From: Microbacterium barkeri
Lineage (GTDB): Bacteria; Actinomycetota; Actinomycetes; Actinomycetales; Microbacteriaceae
Reading direction: 5' to 3'
DNA length: 64,000 nt
Assembly: GCF_027921765.1 (NCBI RefSeq)
Contig: NZ_BSEJ01000018.1
Location: forward strand, 1-64,000
The notes beneath the pieces are model-generated. The model searched no databases. It saw nothing but the letters and a program-made list of their open reading frames with translations, and was not told the origin of the DNA. The first letter of the stretch is position 1, and the number at the start of each line of letters is the position of its first letter. The position numbers and the translations under genes were made by a program. This document shows positions 8,684 through 17,459 of this stretch, piece after piece.

Positions 8684-9436
8684 TCAGCGGGTGGCCGGGC
8701 CGACGAGCTCGGCGAGGTCGGACACGACGACGTGCGCGCCCGCGGCCGAGAGGGTGGCCGCCCCGGCGCCGCGGTCGACGCCGACGATGAGGGCGAACCC
8801 GCCGGCGGCCGCCGATGCGACCCCGCTGAGGGCGTCCTCGACGGCCGCGCAGCGGGCGGGGGCGGCGCCGAGCTGGCGGGCGCCCGCGAGGAACATGTCG
8901 GGCGCGGGCTTCGACGGCAGTCCGTCGCGCTCGGCCACCGCGCCGTCGACGATCACGGGGAACCGGTCGAGGATGCCGGCGGCGGTCAGCACGTCCTTCG
9001 CGTTCTTCGAGCTCGAGACCACGCCCACGCGCGCTCCCACCGCCGCGAGCGCGTCGAGGAGGGCCAGCGAGCCCGGGTACGGCGCGATCCCCTCGTCCGC
9101 GAGCACGCGCGAGAACACGGCGTTCTTGCGGTTGCCGATGCCGCACACGGTGTCGAGCGAGGGATCGTCGGACGGGTCGCCCCACGGGATCTCGACGTCG
9201 CGGCTGCGCAGCAGGGCGGCGACGCCGTCGTAGCGCTTCTTGCCGTCGAGGTGCGCGAAGTAGTCGTCGTCGGTGTAGGCGGGCTCGATGCCCCACTGGG
9301 CGAAGAGCTCCTCGAACATCGCCCGCCACGCGTGCATGTGCACCTCGGCCGTCGGCGTGAGCACGCCGTCGAGGTCGAACAGCACGGCGTCGTAGCGTCT
9401 CAGGTCGGGAAGGGGCGAGTCGGGCAGAGAGGTCAC
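8684..9436 (-). CDS. pgmB: Beta-phosphoglucomutase (HAD family)
   Basis: Converts beta-glucose 1-phosphate to glucose 6-phosphate. The HAD core is clear: nucleophile motif FDLDGVLT with Asp21 and Asp23, motif II VVSSSKN, the conserved Lys in GLPSKPAPDMF, and the acidic VEDALSG motif. The 250-residue protein begins at a GTG with GGAGG 5 nt upstream. It lies 46 bp from the start of the GH65 gene, in the opposite order from many operons: pgmB is upstream and the phosphorylase downstream on the minus strand. The pair channels disaccharide-derived glucose into glycolysis while saving one ATP. Confidence 0.9.
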   Translation of the reverse strand: MTSLPDSPLPDLRRYDAVLFDLDGVLTPTAEVHMHAWRAMFEELFAQWGIEPAYTDDDYFAHLDGKKRYDGVAALLRSRDVEIPWGDPSDDPSLDTVCGIGNRKNAVFSRVLADEGIAPYPGSLALLDALAAVGARVGVVSSSKNAKDVLTAAGILDRFPVIVDGAVAERDGLPSKPAPDMFLAGARQLGAAPARCAAVEDALSGVASAAAGGFALIVGVDRGAGAATLSAAGAHVVVSDLAELVGPATR

Positions 9437-9484
9437 AGATCCTCCGTCGCGCGGGATGGCCGGTTCACCCCAGCGTAGTGGCGG

Positions 9485-10720
9485 TCAGCTCGCCGCGGCG
9501 AGGGACTGGCGGGCGATCTCGAGCTCCTCGTCGGTCGGCACGACGAGCACGGTGACGCGCGACGCGTCGGTCGAGATGACCGCGATCTCGCCGCGCGCAG
9601 CCGCGGCGTTCCGCGCCGCGTCGATCTCCACCCCCGCGAACCCGAGCGTGGCGAGCGCCGCGGCGCGGACATCCGGGGAGTTCTCCCCCACTCCGGCCGT
9701 GAACGAGATGACGTCGACCCCGCCGAGCTGCGCGAGATACGCGCCCGCGTACGCGCGGAGCCGGTGGACGTACACGTCGAACGCGAGCTGGGCTGCCTCG
9801 TCTCCCGCCGCCCTGCGCTCCTGCACGTCGCGCATGTCCGAGACCCCGGCGAGGCCCTTGAGACCGCTTCGCGTGTTGAGGAGCCGGTCGAGGTCGGCGA
9901 TCGTCAGGTCGGCCCTGCGCGCGAGCTGGAAGAGCACCGCCGGGTCGATGTCGCCCGACCGGGTGCCCATCACGAGGCCCTCGAGCGGCGTCATGCCCAT
10001 CGAGGTCTCGACCGACCGGCCGCCGTCGACGGCGGTGACGGACGCGCCGTTGCCGAGGTGGAACACGATCTGGCGCAGCTCCGCGAGCGGTCGTCCGAGA
10101 TGGCGCGCCGCCGCCTCCGAGACGTACTTGTGGCTCGTGCCGTGGAACCCGTAGCGGCGGACGCGATGCGCCTGCGCGATCTCGCGGTCGATCGCGTAGG
10201 TGTACGCGGCGGGCGGAAGGGTCTGGTGGAACGCCGTGTCGAACACCGCGACGTGCGGCACGTGCGGGAACGCCGCGCGCGCGGCGCGGATGCCCTGCAG
10301 CGCGCCGGGGTTGTGCAGCGGGGCGAGCACCGAGAGCTCGTCGATGTTGATCTCGACGAGGTCGTTCACGACGGTCGGCTCGAAGAACCGCGCGCCGCCG
10401 TGCACGACGCGGTGCCCGACGGCGGCGAGCGCGTCGGCGTCGAGCGCGGGGCCGTGCGCGGCGAACGCGTCGAGCATCACACGGAACCCGGCGGTGTGGT
10501 CGGGGATCTCCGTCTCACGGCGGTGCGTCTCGTCGGCGATCGCCGGCGCGGGCTCTCCGGGGCCGGCCGCGAAGCGGACCGTGTGGGCTGCCGCGCCCTG
10601 CGCCTGCCCGATCCGCTCGACGAGCCCCGAGGCGAGCACCCGCTCGGCGGCCATGTCGATGAGCTGGTACTTGAACGACGACGACCCGCTGTTGACGACG
10701 AGGACGCTCCGCCCGGTCAT
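9485..10720 (-). CDS. ackA: Acetate kinase
   Basis: ATP plus acetate to acetyl phosphate, run mostly toward ATP formation in overflow metabolism. The 411-residue protein has the ASKHA phosphate-1 loop VNSGSSSFKYQL at residues 9-20, the signature MTPLEGLVMGTRSGDIDP, RYGFHGTSHKYV and FTAGVGENS. The ATG overlaps the stop of pta by 4 nt (ATGA), so the two are co-translated. Confidence 0.97.
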   Translation of the reverse strand: MTGRSVLVVNSGSSSFKYQLIDMAAERVLASGLVERIGQAQGAAAHTVRFAAGPGEPAPAIADETHRRETEIPDHTAGFRVMLDAFAAHGPALDADALAAVGHRVVHGGARFFEPTVVNDLVEINIDELSVLAPLHNPGALQGIRAARAAFPHVPHVAVFDTAFHQTLPPAAYTYAIDREIAQAHRVRRYGFHGTSHKYVSEAAARHLGRPLAELRQIVFHLGNGASVTAVDGGRSVETSMGMTPLEGLVMGTRSGDIDPAVLFQLARRADLTIADLDRLLNTRSGLKGLAGVSDMRDVQERRAAGDEAAQLAFDVYVHRLRAYAGAYLAQLGGVDVISFTAGVGENSPDVRAAALATLGFAGVEIDAARNAAAARGEIAVISTDASRVTVLVVPTDEELEIARQSLAAAS

Positions 10721-12828
10721 CGCTGCTCCCCCTGCGCCTGGATGGCCGTGATCGCGACGGTGTTGACGATGTCCTCGACGAGCGCGCCGCGCGACAGGTC
10801 GTTGATCGGCTTGTTCAGGCCCTGCAGGACCGGCCCGATCGCGACGGCGCCCGCCGACCGCTGCACGGCCTTGTAGGTGTTGTTGCCCGTGTTGAGGTCG
10901 GGGAAGACGAAGACCGTCGCGCGCCCGGCGACCTCCGAGCCCGGGAGCTTCGCCTTCGCGACCGCGGCGTCGGCCGCCGCGTCATACTGGATCGGGCCCT
11001 CGATCGGCAGCTCGGGCGCGCGCTCGCGCGCGAGCCGCGTCGCCTCGCGCACCTTGTCGACATCCGCGCCCGTGCCCGACTCCCCCGTCGAGTACGACAG
11101 CATCGCGACGCGCGGCTCGACGCCGAACTGGCGCGCGGTCTGCGCCGAGGTGATCGCGATGTCGGCGAGCTGCTCGCTCGTCGGATCGGGGATCACCGCG
11201 CAGTCGCCGTAGACGAGCACCCGGTCGGCGAGCGCCATGAGGAAGACGCTCGAGACCACCGAGACGCCGGGCTCGGTCTTGATGACCTCGAATGCCGGGC
11301 GGATGGTGTGGGCCGTCGTGTGCGCGGCGCCCGAGACCATGCCGTCGGCGAGCCCCATGTGCACCATCATCGTGCCGAAGTAGCTGACGTCGGTGACGGT
11401 GTCGGCCGCGCGCTCGTAGGTCACGCCCTTGTGCGCCCGCAGCCGCGCGTACTCGGTCGCGAACTTGTGCACGTGCACGGGATCGAACGGGCTCAGGACG
11501 TGCGCCTCGCGGATGTCCACGCCGAGCTCGATCGCGCGGGCGCGGACCTCGAACGGCTCGCCGAGGATCGTGAGCTCCGCCACGCCGCGCTGGAGCAGGA
11601 TGCCCGCCGCGCGCAGCACGCGGTCGTCGTCGCCCTCGGGCAGGACGATGTGGCGGCGGTCGGCGCGGGCCCGCTCGAGCAGGGTGTACTCGAACATGAG
11701 CGGCGTGACGACGGTCGCCCGCGCGACCCCGAGCACGCGGGTGAGCTCCTCGACGTCGACGCTGCTCTCGAACAGCGACAGCGCGAGGTTGTAGCGCTGG
11801 GGCGAGCCTGCGGCGAGGCGCCCGCGGGCGCTCATGACCCGCACGGCGGTGGTGTAGGTGTCGCCGTCCGCTCGGATGACGGGAAGGCGCGAGCCGAGGC
11901 CCTCGAGCAGGCGCGACACGGCCTCCGGCACCTCGAAGGGCCCGTTGAGGATGATCCCCGCGATCGACGGGAACGTGCCCGAGGCGTTCGCGAGGAGCGC
12001 CGCGAGGAGGACCTCGCTCCGGTCGCCGGGCACGATGAGGCAGGCGCCCTCGGTGAGCCGCGGGAGCACGTTCTCCATCGACATCGCGGCGATGACCACG
12101 CCGAGCGCCTCGCGCGTGAGCAGCGCCTCGTCTCCGTTCACGAGCCGGCCGTCGACCGCGCGCAGCACATCGCCCATCGACGGGGCCACGAGCATCCGGT
12201 CCTCGGGGATCGCCCAGACCGGAGCCGACGGGGTGACCGCGCCGACCGCTGCGAGGATCTCGTCCCGGCGGGCGCCGTCGGCCCTGTTCACGATCGTCGC
12301 GAGCAGCTCGGCGCGCTCGCGCACGAGCTCCGACACCGCGAGCTCGGCGATCTGCGCGACCTCCTCTGGCGTGCGCGGCGACGTCGTGCCGAGCTGCTCG
12401 GTGTGGCCCTGCTGCGCGCGTCCGCCGAGGACGAGCAGAACGGGCGTGCCGAGGTTCACCGCGACGCGCGCGTTGTAGGCGAGCTCCGCGGGGCTGCCGA
12501 CGTCGGTGTAGTCGCTCCCGAGGACGACGACCGCGTCGCACTTCGCCTCGACGGCCTTGAAGCGCTCGACGATCCGCGCGAGCGCGGCGTCGGGGTCGGC
12601 GCGGACGTCGTCGTAGGTGACCGCGACGCACTCCTCGTACGCGAGGTCGACGCCGTCGTGGTCGAGCAGCATCTCGAGGACGTAGTCGCGCTCGGCGGAC
12701 GACCGGGCGATCGGACGGAAGACCCCCACGCGCGGGGTCGCCCTGCTCAGCGCATCCAGGACGCCGAGCGCCACCGTGGACTTGCCGGAATGCCCCTCGG
12801 CCGACGTGATGTAGATGCTTCTCGCCAC
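10717..12828 (-). CDS. pta: Phosphate acetyltransferase
   Basis: Acetyl-CoA plus phosphate to acetyl phosphate and CoA. This is the long three-domain form of 703 residues: an N-terminal P-loop domain resembling dethiobiotin synthase (TSAEGHSGKSTVALG at about residues 5-19), a DRTGG regulatory domain (about 210-330) and a C-terminal PTA catalytic domain (about 380-700, with MVSGAAHTTAHTIRPAF and VFPDLNTGNNTYKAVQR). The GTG at 12828 is chosen because TAGGGT ends 7 nt upstream. It forms an operon with ackA. Confidence 0.96.
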   Translation of the reverse strand: MARSIYITSAEGHSGKSTVALGVLDALSRATPRVGVFRPIARSSAERDYVLEMLLDHDGVDLAYEECVAVTYDDVRADPDAALARIVERFKAVEAKCDAVVVLGSDYTDVGSPAELAYNARVAVNLGTPVLLVLGGRAQQGHTEQLGTTSPRTPEEVAQIAELAVSELVRERAELLATIVNRADGARRDEILAAVGAVTPSAPVWAIPEDRMLVAPSMGDVLRAVDGRLVNGDEALLTREALGVVIAAMSMENVLPRLTEGACLIVPGDRSEVLLAALLANASGTFPSIAGIILNGPFEVPEAVSRLLEGLGSRLPVIRADGDTYTTAVRVMSARGRLAAGSPQRYNLALSLFESSVDVEELTRVLGVARATVVTPLMFEYTLLERARADRRHIVLPEGDDDRVLRAAGILLQRGVAELTILGEPFEVRARAIELGVDIREAHVLSPFDPVHVHKFATEYARLRAHKGVTYERAADTVTDVSYFGTMMVHMGLADGMVSGAAHTTAHTIRPAFEVIKTEPGVSVVSSVFLMALADRVLVYGDCAVIPDPTSEQLADIAITSAQTARQFGVEPRVAMLSYSTGESGTGADVDKVREATRLARERAPELPIEGPIQYDAAADAAVAKAKLPGSEVAGRATVFVFPDLNTGNNTYKAVQRSAGAVAIGPVLQGLNKPINDLSRGALVEDIVNTVAITAIQAQGEQR

Positions 12829-12835
12829 GTCATCC

Positions 12836-12841
12836 ACCCTA
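12836..12841 (-). promoter_or_regulatory. -10 box of leaderless pta
   Basis: TAGGGT on the minus strand, 7 nt before the GTG of pta. The overlapping AGGGTGG could also serve as a Shine-Dalgarno, so leaderless initiation is likely but not certain here. Confidence 0.5.
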
Positions 12842-12898
12842 GGTCGAACACCTTCGACGCGGCAGGACGACGGGCGGATTCCCGCCTGGGCATGAAAA

Positions 12899-12987
12899 GG
12901 CTCTCCGCGCACCCGACAGAGCCCGGTTACCCTTGCTACGTTTCCGTCCTGGGGGAGTTGGCCTGGATGCCGCCACGCGGAGAGCTG
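12899..12987 (-). ncRNA. ffs: Signal recognition particle RNA (4.5S, small bacterial type)
   Basis: On the minus strand the terminal arms GCTCTCCGCG and CGCGGAGAGC pair over 10 bp, at 12976-12985 with 12900-12909. The apex holds the SRP domain IV core: CAGG and AGCA internal-loop strands flanking an ACG-GAAA-CGT stem with a GNRA tetraloop. The adjoining AACTCCCCC and AAGGGTAACC are typical of actinobacterial SRP RNAs. Length is about 87-89 nt. The partner would be Ffh, for co-translational membrane targeting. Upstream on the minus strand, TAGACT (12993-12998) is a fitting -10 box. A T-rich CCTTTTCATG follows the 3' end. No protein-coding frame in this 190-bp gap is convincing. Confidence 0.88.
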
Positions 12988-12991
12988 CAGA

Positions 12992-12998
12992 TAGTCTA
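12992..12998. promoter_or_regulatory. Overlapping divergent -10 boxes (ffs and moxR)
   Basis: The 7-bp sequence TAGTCTA reads TAGTCT on the plus strand and TAGACT on the minus strand. The minus reading is 6-7 nt from the predicted 5' end of the SRP RNA. The plus reading is 22 nt before the moxR GTG. Two polymerases could not occupy both at once. Confidence 0.5.
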
Positions 12999-13019
12999 AC
13001 CCCGAATGCGAGGTGGCCT

Positions 13020-13994
13020 GTGCCAGAGACCATGACGGCCGAGAGATTCCTCGAGGCGGCGAACGGGATCGCGCGCGCGATCTCGAGCGTGATCGACGGC
13101 AAGCCCGAGGCCGTGGACAGCGCCCTCATCTCGCTCCTGGCCGAGGGTCACCTGCTCATCGAGGACGTGCCGGGCGTCGGCAAGACGCAGCTCGCGCGCG
13201 CCCTCGCCGCCTCGATCGCGGCGAGCGTGCGACGGATCCAGTTCACGCCGGATCTCCTGCCCAGCGACGTCACGGGCGTGTCGGTCTTCGACCCGGTCAG
13301 CCGCGAGTTCGAGTTCAAATCGGGCGCCGTGTTCGCCAACGTCGTCATCGCCGACGAGATCAACCGCTCCTCCCCCAAGACGCAGTCGGCCCTGCTCGAG
13401 GCGATGGAGGAGGCGCAGGTCACGGTCGATGGGCGGACCCACCGGCTGCCCCGCCCGTTCCTCGTCGTCGCGACCCAGAACCCGCTCGAGATGGAGGGCA
13501 CGTACGCGCTCCCCGAGGCCCAGCGCGACCGCTTCATGATGCGCATCTCGATGGGCTACCCGGACGCCGAGGCCGAGGCGCTCATGCTGCGCCAGCGCGA
13601 CACCGCGAATCCGCTCGACGCGCTCACGGCGGTCGTCGACGTCGAGACGGTCGCGGCGCTCATCGCGTGGGCGCGCGCCGTGCACGTCGCGCCCGTCGTC
13701 GAGCAGTACGCGGTCGCGCTCGCGCAGGCCACGCGCCGCCATCCCGACCTCCGTCTGGGCGCGAGCCCGCGGGCGACCATCCAGCTGGTCCGCGCGGCCA
13801 AGGTGCGCGCCGCGCTCGACGGGCGCGACTACGTCATCCCGGACGACCTCATGGCCCTGCTCACGCCCGTGTTCGCGCACCGTCTCATCCCGACGCGCGC
13901 GGCCGCCGCGCACCGCGGCGAGGCGGACGCGATCCCCGCGATCCTCGAGCGCATCGTGCACGCCGTCCGGGTCCCGCTCGCGACGGCGCGCTGA
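13020..13994 (+). CDS. MoxR-family AAA+ ATPase
   Basis: A 324-residue AAA+ chaperone-like ATPase. Walker A is EDVPGVGKTQLARAL at about residues 43-57. Walker B is VVIADEINRSSPKTQSALLEAM near residue 107, and sensor 1 is FLVVATQNPLEMEGTYALPEAQRDRF. The C-terminal lid is typical of the MRP subgroup. The GTG at 13020 has AGGTGG close upstream. It is the first gene of an operon with a DUF58 and a transglutaminase protein, a layout repeated across actinobacteria. MoxR proteins are thought to help fold or activate partner complexes; the client here is unknown. Confidence 0.9.
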   Translation: MPETMTAERFLEAANGIARAISSVIDGKPEAVDSALISLLAEGHLLIEDVPGVGKTQLARALAASIAASVRRIQFTPDLLPSDVTGVSVFDPVSREFEFKSGAVFANVVIADEINRSSPKTQSALLEAMEEAQVTVDGRTHRLPRPFLVVATQNPLEMEGTYALPEAQRDRFMMRISMGYPDAEAEALMLRQRDTANPLDALTAVVDVETVAALIAWARAVHVAPVVEQYAVALAQATRRHPDLRLGASPRATIQLVRAAKVRAALDGRDYVIPDDLMALLTPVFAHRLIPTRAAAAHRGEADAIPAILERIVHAVRVPLATAR

Positions 13995-13999
13995 GCGCG

Positions 14000-15238
14000 A
14001 TGCGCCGCCACCCGCTCACCGTGCGCGGCGCCGGGGCGCTCGCTCTCGGCGCCGCGCTCTTCGTCGCGGCGCACGCGGTGGGCTCGACAGAGGCTCTCGC
14101 GTACGCGATGCTCCTCTTCGCGCTCGTGGCGGCGTGCGCGCTCTCGCTGTACCTGCGCCGGAGCCCCGAGCGCGTGATCCGCACGCTCCGCCCCGAGACC
14201 GTCGCGGTCGGCGAGGAGAGCACGGTCGCGCTGCGGATCTCGGGGCGCTCTCCGCTGCCCACGCCGGGCGGGACGTGGGCCGACGAGCTGCCGGGCGGCT
14301 TCGCGGGCGATGCGACCGGCGCGCTGCCCGCGTCGCTCCTGCCGAGCCGCGGCGCGTCCGGAGCGCTCGAGCTGACGTACGCGGTCACGGGAGTCCGCCG
14401 GGGCGCGTGGACCCTCGGGCCGCTCACGGTCGTCGAGCACGACCCGTTCGGCATCGCGCGCCGCACGCGACGTCTGGGCGGGATGACGCCCGTCACCGTG
14501 ACGCCGCGCATCGTCCCGCTCTCGCCCCTGCCCCGCCTCGCGGGCGACTCGGGCGTCGCGCTCGCGAGCGCCGAGCGGCGCGGCCAGGGCAGCGACAACC
14601 TCATCCCCCGCCCGTACGCTCCAGGGGACTCGATGCGCCGCATCCACTGGCGCGCCTCCGCGCGCCTCGGGGAGTTCATGGTGCGGGAGGAGGAGCAGGA
14701 GGCGTCGCCGCAGGCAGTCGTCGTGCTCGACCGGGGCACGTCGCGCTGGTCGCCCTCCGCCGCGTCGCCCGGCGGCGACAGCGCGTTCGAGGCCGCGGTC
14801 TCGCTGTGCGTGTCGGCCGCGTGGCGCCTCGCGGCCGACGGCTACATCGTCCGGGTCATCGACGGCGACGGCGCGCCGCTCGCGTCGCTCGGCCAGCGCG
14901 GCGCGGCCCAGGGCGACGAGCGCGCCGAGCTCCTGCGCGCCTTCACGACGGTCGGGACGCGCTCCGCCGACACCCTGCCGCGCCTCGACGAGGTGCTCGC
15001 GGGCGTGACCACGGGGCCGCTCGTGCTCATCGCGGGGCGCCTCGAGCCATCCGACGCCGCGGTGCTCGCCCGCACGGCGCATCGCGGCGCGCTCCCCCTC
15101 CTCTTCGCATCCGCCCCGCAGCGCGACGCGCTCGACGAGGCCCGTCGCGCCGGATGGCGCTCTGTCGCGCTCGAGGCGGACGTCGAGGACGCATGGCAGC
15201 GCGCCGTGAACCCGGGGGCGCGATATGGACGCCGCTGA
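14000..15238 (+). CDS. DUF58 domain membrane protein
   Basis: 412 residues. Two N-terminal membrane helices (about 10-27 and 33-50) are followed by a beta-rich region with FGIARRTRRL and the DUF58 signature IPRPYAPGDSMRRIHWRASAR near residues 200-220. That signature leads into a VWA-like fold (VVLDRG). It starts 5 nt after moxR and overlaps the next gene by 14 bp, so the operon is tightly coupled. DUF58 proteins almost always accompany MoxR ATPases and are believed to be envelope-associated; biochemical function is not established. Confidence 0.88.
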   Translation: MRRHPLTVRGAGALALGAALFVAAHAVGSTEALAYAMLLFALVAACALSLYLRRSPERVIRTLRPETVAVGEESTVALRISGRSPLPTPGGTWADELPGGFAGDATGALPASLLPSRGASGALELTYAVTGVRRGAWTLGPLTVVEHDPFGIARRTRRLGGMTPVTVTPRIVPLSPLPRLAGDSGVALASAERRGQGSDNLIPRPYAPGDSMRRIHWRASARLGEFMVREEEQEASPQAVVVLDRGTSRWSPSAASPGGDSAFEAAVSLCVSAAWRLAADGYIVRVIDGDGAPLASLGQRGAAQGDERAELLRAFTTVGTRSADTLPRLDEVLAGVTTGPLVLIAGRLEPSDAAVLARTAHRGALPLLFASAPQRDALDEARRAGWRSVALEADVEDAWQRAVNPGARYGRR

Positions 15239-17447
15239 GCTGCGGGCGCGCGCGGCCGAGCGCCGCGGTCGTCCCGCCGACCCCGTGCTCGCCCTGTGGA
15301 CGGCGATCGCCGTCCTCGCGTCCGCCCTCCCGCTGACGCGGGTCGTCGTCCCGATCTGGCTCCCCCAGACGGTGTTCACGGTCGCGGTCGTGTGCGCCGC
15401 CGGCTACGCGGTCCGCCGCACGCGGCACCGCGCCTGGGCGTTCCTCGCCGAGGCGGCCGTATGGATCGCGTGCGCGATGATCCTCCTGCCCGCCTCGGTG
15501 CCGCGGTACCTCGTCGTCCCCTCCCCGCAGACGCCGCGCGCGGTCGAGGCGCTCCTCGGCGCCGTGTGGGATGAGGTGCTCCACGGCGTCGCGCCGCTGC
15601 GGCCGTCGAGCGGACTCGCGTGGGTGATCACGGTCGCGGTCGGCCTCCTCGCGATCGCCATGTCGCACGTCGCCCTCACCGCACGGCTTCCCCTCCTCGC
15701 GGCGGTGGGGTTCGTCACGGTGTCGCTCATCCCGTCGCTCGTCGTGCCGCAGCGCGTGGAGGCGGTCTTCTTCGTTCCGCTCGCGGTGTCGATCCTCCTC
15801 ATGCTGCGCGCCGACACCCGCGCGCGCGATCCGCGGACGGGCGTCGGGCACACGGCATCCGCGTCCGTCGTCGCCGCGATCGTCGGCACTGTCGCGGTCG
15901 TCGCCGCCATGGCCATCCCGCCCCTGCTCCCGCAGCCCGTCGCGCGCCCCGGATCCGGCTTCGGCCCCACGACGACGATCGACGCCGACCTCGATCTCGG
16001 CGCCAGCCTGCGCCAGCCCGCCCAGACCGAGGTGCTGCAGGTCAGGACGGCGGCCGGCGCGGCTCCGTACCTGCGCGTCGCGACCCTGTCGTCCTTCGAC
16101 GGGGAGGTGTGGACGCCCGACACCGGCGCGCTCACCGCCGTCGGGGGCGGGCTTCCGCCGGTCGAGGAGATCGCGGTCGAGCGCGAGCGCGGCACGGCGT
16201 CCGTCGACATCACGCGGCTCACCGGCGGCTACCTGCCGGTGCCGTACGCGGCCGTCGAGCTCGAGGGCGTCGACGACGCGTGGTCGATGCTCACCGCGAA
16301 CCGCACGCTCGTGACGAACTCGGCGTCCTCCCTCGGCGCCGAGTACACGGTGACGTGGGAGCGGCCCGACCCGACGCGGGAGCAGGCGCAGGCCGCGGCG
16401 ATCGGCGAGGCGCCGGAGCAGGCGCTCGCACTGCCCGAGCTGCCGGCCGTGATCGGCGAGCTCGCTGCCGAGGTGACGGCCGACGCGCAGACCCCCTACG
16501 ACGCCCTGCGCGCCCTGCAGGGCTGGTTCCGCGGAGGCGCGTTCCGGTACTCGCTCGAGGCGCCCGTCGCGGAGGGCTTCGACGGCTCGGGGGTCGACGC
16601 GATCGCCGACTTCCTCGAGGTGCGCGCGGGCTACTGCGTGCACTTCGCGTCGTCGTTCGCCGTCATGGCGCGCACCCTCGGGATCCCCACGCGCGTCGTG
16701 GTCGGCTACCTGCCGGGAACGGCGACGGGCCCGCCGGCGGACGACGGGTCGGTGACGTACTCGGTCACGAGCGCGCAGCTCCACGCGTGGCCCGAGGCGC
16801 ATCTCGAGGGCATCGGCTGGGTGCCGTTCGAGCCCACGGCCTCCCTGGGCGTGCCCACGAACTTCCTTCCGCAGACGAGCGACGGCGGTCAGACGCCGGT
16901 CGAGGAGGACGAGCGCCCGAGCGACGCGCCCACGCCGACCGCGAGCGCGCGCCCCTCGGCGGATCCGGGTGCGGGCGGCGCGGACGGCGCCGAGGTCGCC
17001 GCGTGGGATCCGCGCGGCGCCCTCGGCGCGATCGGCATCGCCATCCTCGCTCTGCTCGTCGTCGCGCTCCCCTTCGTCGTGCGGAGCGCGCGGCGGTCGC
17101 GGCGACTGAACGCCTCGGGAGCGGCCCGGTCGCGCGCCGTGTGGCTCGAGCTCGTCGACACCGCGATCGACGCGGGCGTCGACGTGCGCGCGAGCGAGTC
17201 GCCCCGGGCGCTCGGCCGGCGCCTCGTGACGCAGTGCGGAGCTCCCGAGGCGGATGTCGCGCTGCTCGTGGGCGCGGTCGAGCGTGCGTCGTATGCGCGG
17301 GCATCCGACGAGCTCCCGGCCGAGACCGCCGCGGCCGCCCTGCGCCGCATCCGGCGCGCGCTCCTGCCGGGCGCGGCTGAGCGGGCGCGCGCGAGCGCGC
17401 TGCCGCGATCGCTCGTCGTGCGCCCTCGTGTGGAGGACGCGCTCTGA
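15225..17447 (+). CDS. Transglutaminase-like membrane protein (DUF3488/TgpA type)
   Basis: 740 residues. About six membrane helices span roughly residues 20-240. An extracytoplasmic transglutaminase/protease-like domain follows, with the catalytic Cys near residue 471 in RAGYCVHFASSFAVMARTLGIP and the His near 520 in LHAWPEAHL. A Pro/Thr-rich stretch (about 565-590) is followed by a last helix (about 605-625) and a cytoplasmic DUF4129-like tail. It is the last gene of the moxR operon and its start overlaps the DUF58 gene. The probable role is cell-envelope maintenance; substrates are not known. Confidence 0.88.
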   Translation: MDAAELRARAAERRGRPADPVLALWTAIAVLASALPLTRVVVPIWLPQTVFTVAVVCAAGYAVRRTRHRAWAFLAEAAVWIACAMILLPASVPRYLVVPSPQTPRAVEALLGAVWDEVLHGVAPLRPSSGLAWVITVAVGLLAIAMSHVALTARLPLLAAVGFVTVSLIPSLVVPQRVEAVFFVPLAVSILLMLRADTRARDPRTGVGHTASASVVAAIVGTVAVVAAMAIPPLLPQPVARPGSGFGPTTTIDADLDLGASLRQPAQTEVLQVRTAAGAAPYLRVATLSSFDGEVWTPDTGALTAVGGGLPPVEEIAVERERGTASVDITRLTGGYLPVPYAAVELEGVDDAWSMLTANRTLVTNSASSLGAEYTVTWERPDPTREQAQAAAIGEAPEQALALPELPAVIGELAAEVTADAQTPYDALRALQGWFRGGAFRYSLEAPVAEGFDGSGVDAIADFLEVRAGYCVHFASSFAVMARTLGIPTRVVVGYLPGTATGPPADDGSVTYSVTSAQLHAWPEAHLEGIGWVPFEPTASLGVPTNFLPQTSDGGQTPVEEDERPSDAPTPTASARPSADPGAGGADGAEVAAWDPRGALGAIGIAILALLVVALPFVVRSARRSRRLNASGAARSRAVWLELVDTAIDAGVDVRASESPRALGRRLVTQCGAPEADVALLVGAVERASYARASDELPAETAAAALRRIRRALLPGAAERARASALPRSLVVRPRVEDAL

Positions 17448-17459
17448 GCGCTCGCGCCG

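Noticed and set aside
13006..13008. ATG just upstream of moxR as its start
   Set aside because: It is out of frame with the moxR protein; the GTG at 13020 is in frame with AGGTGG upstream.
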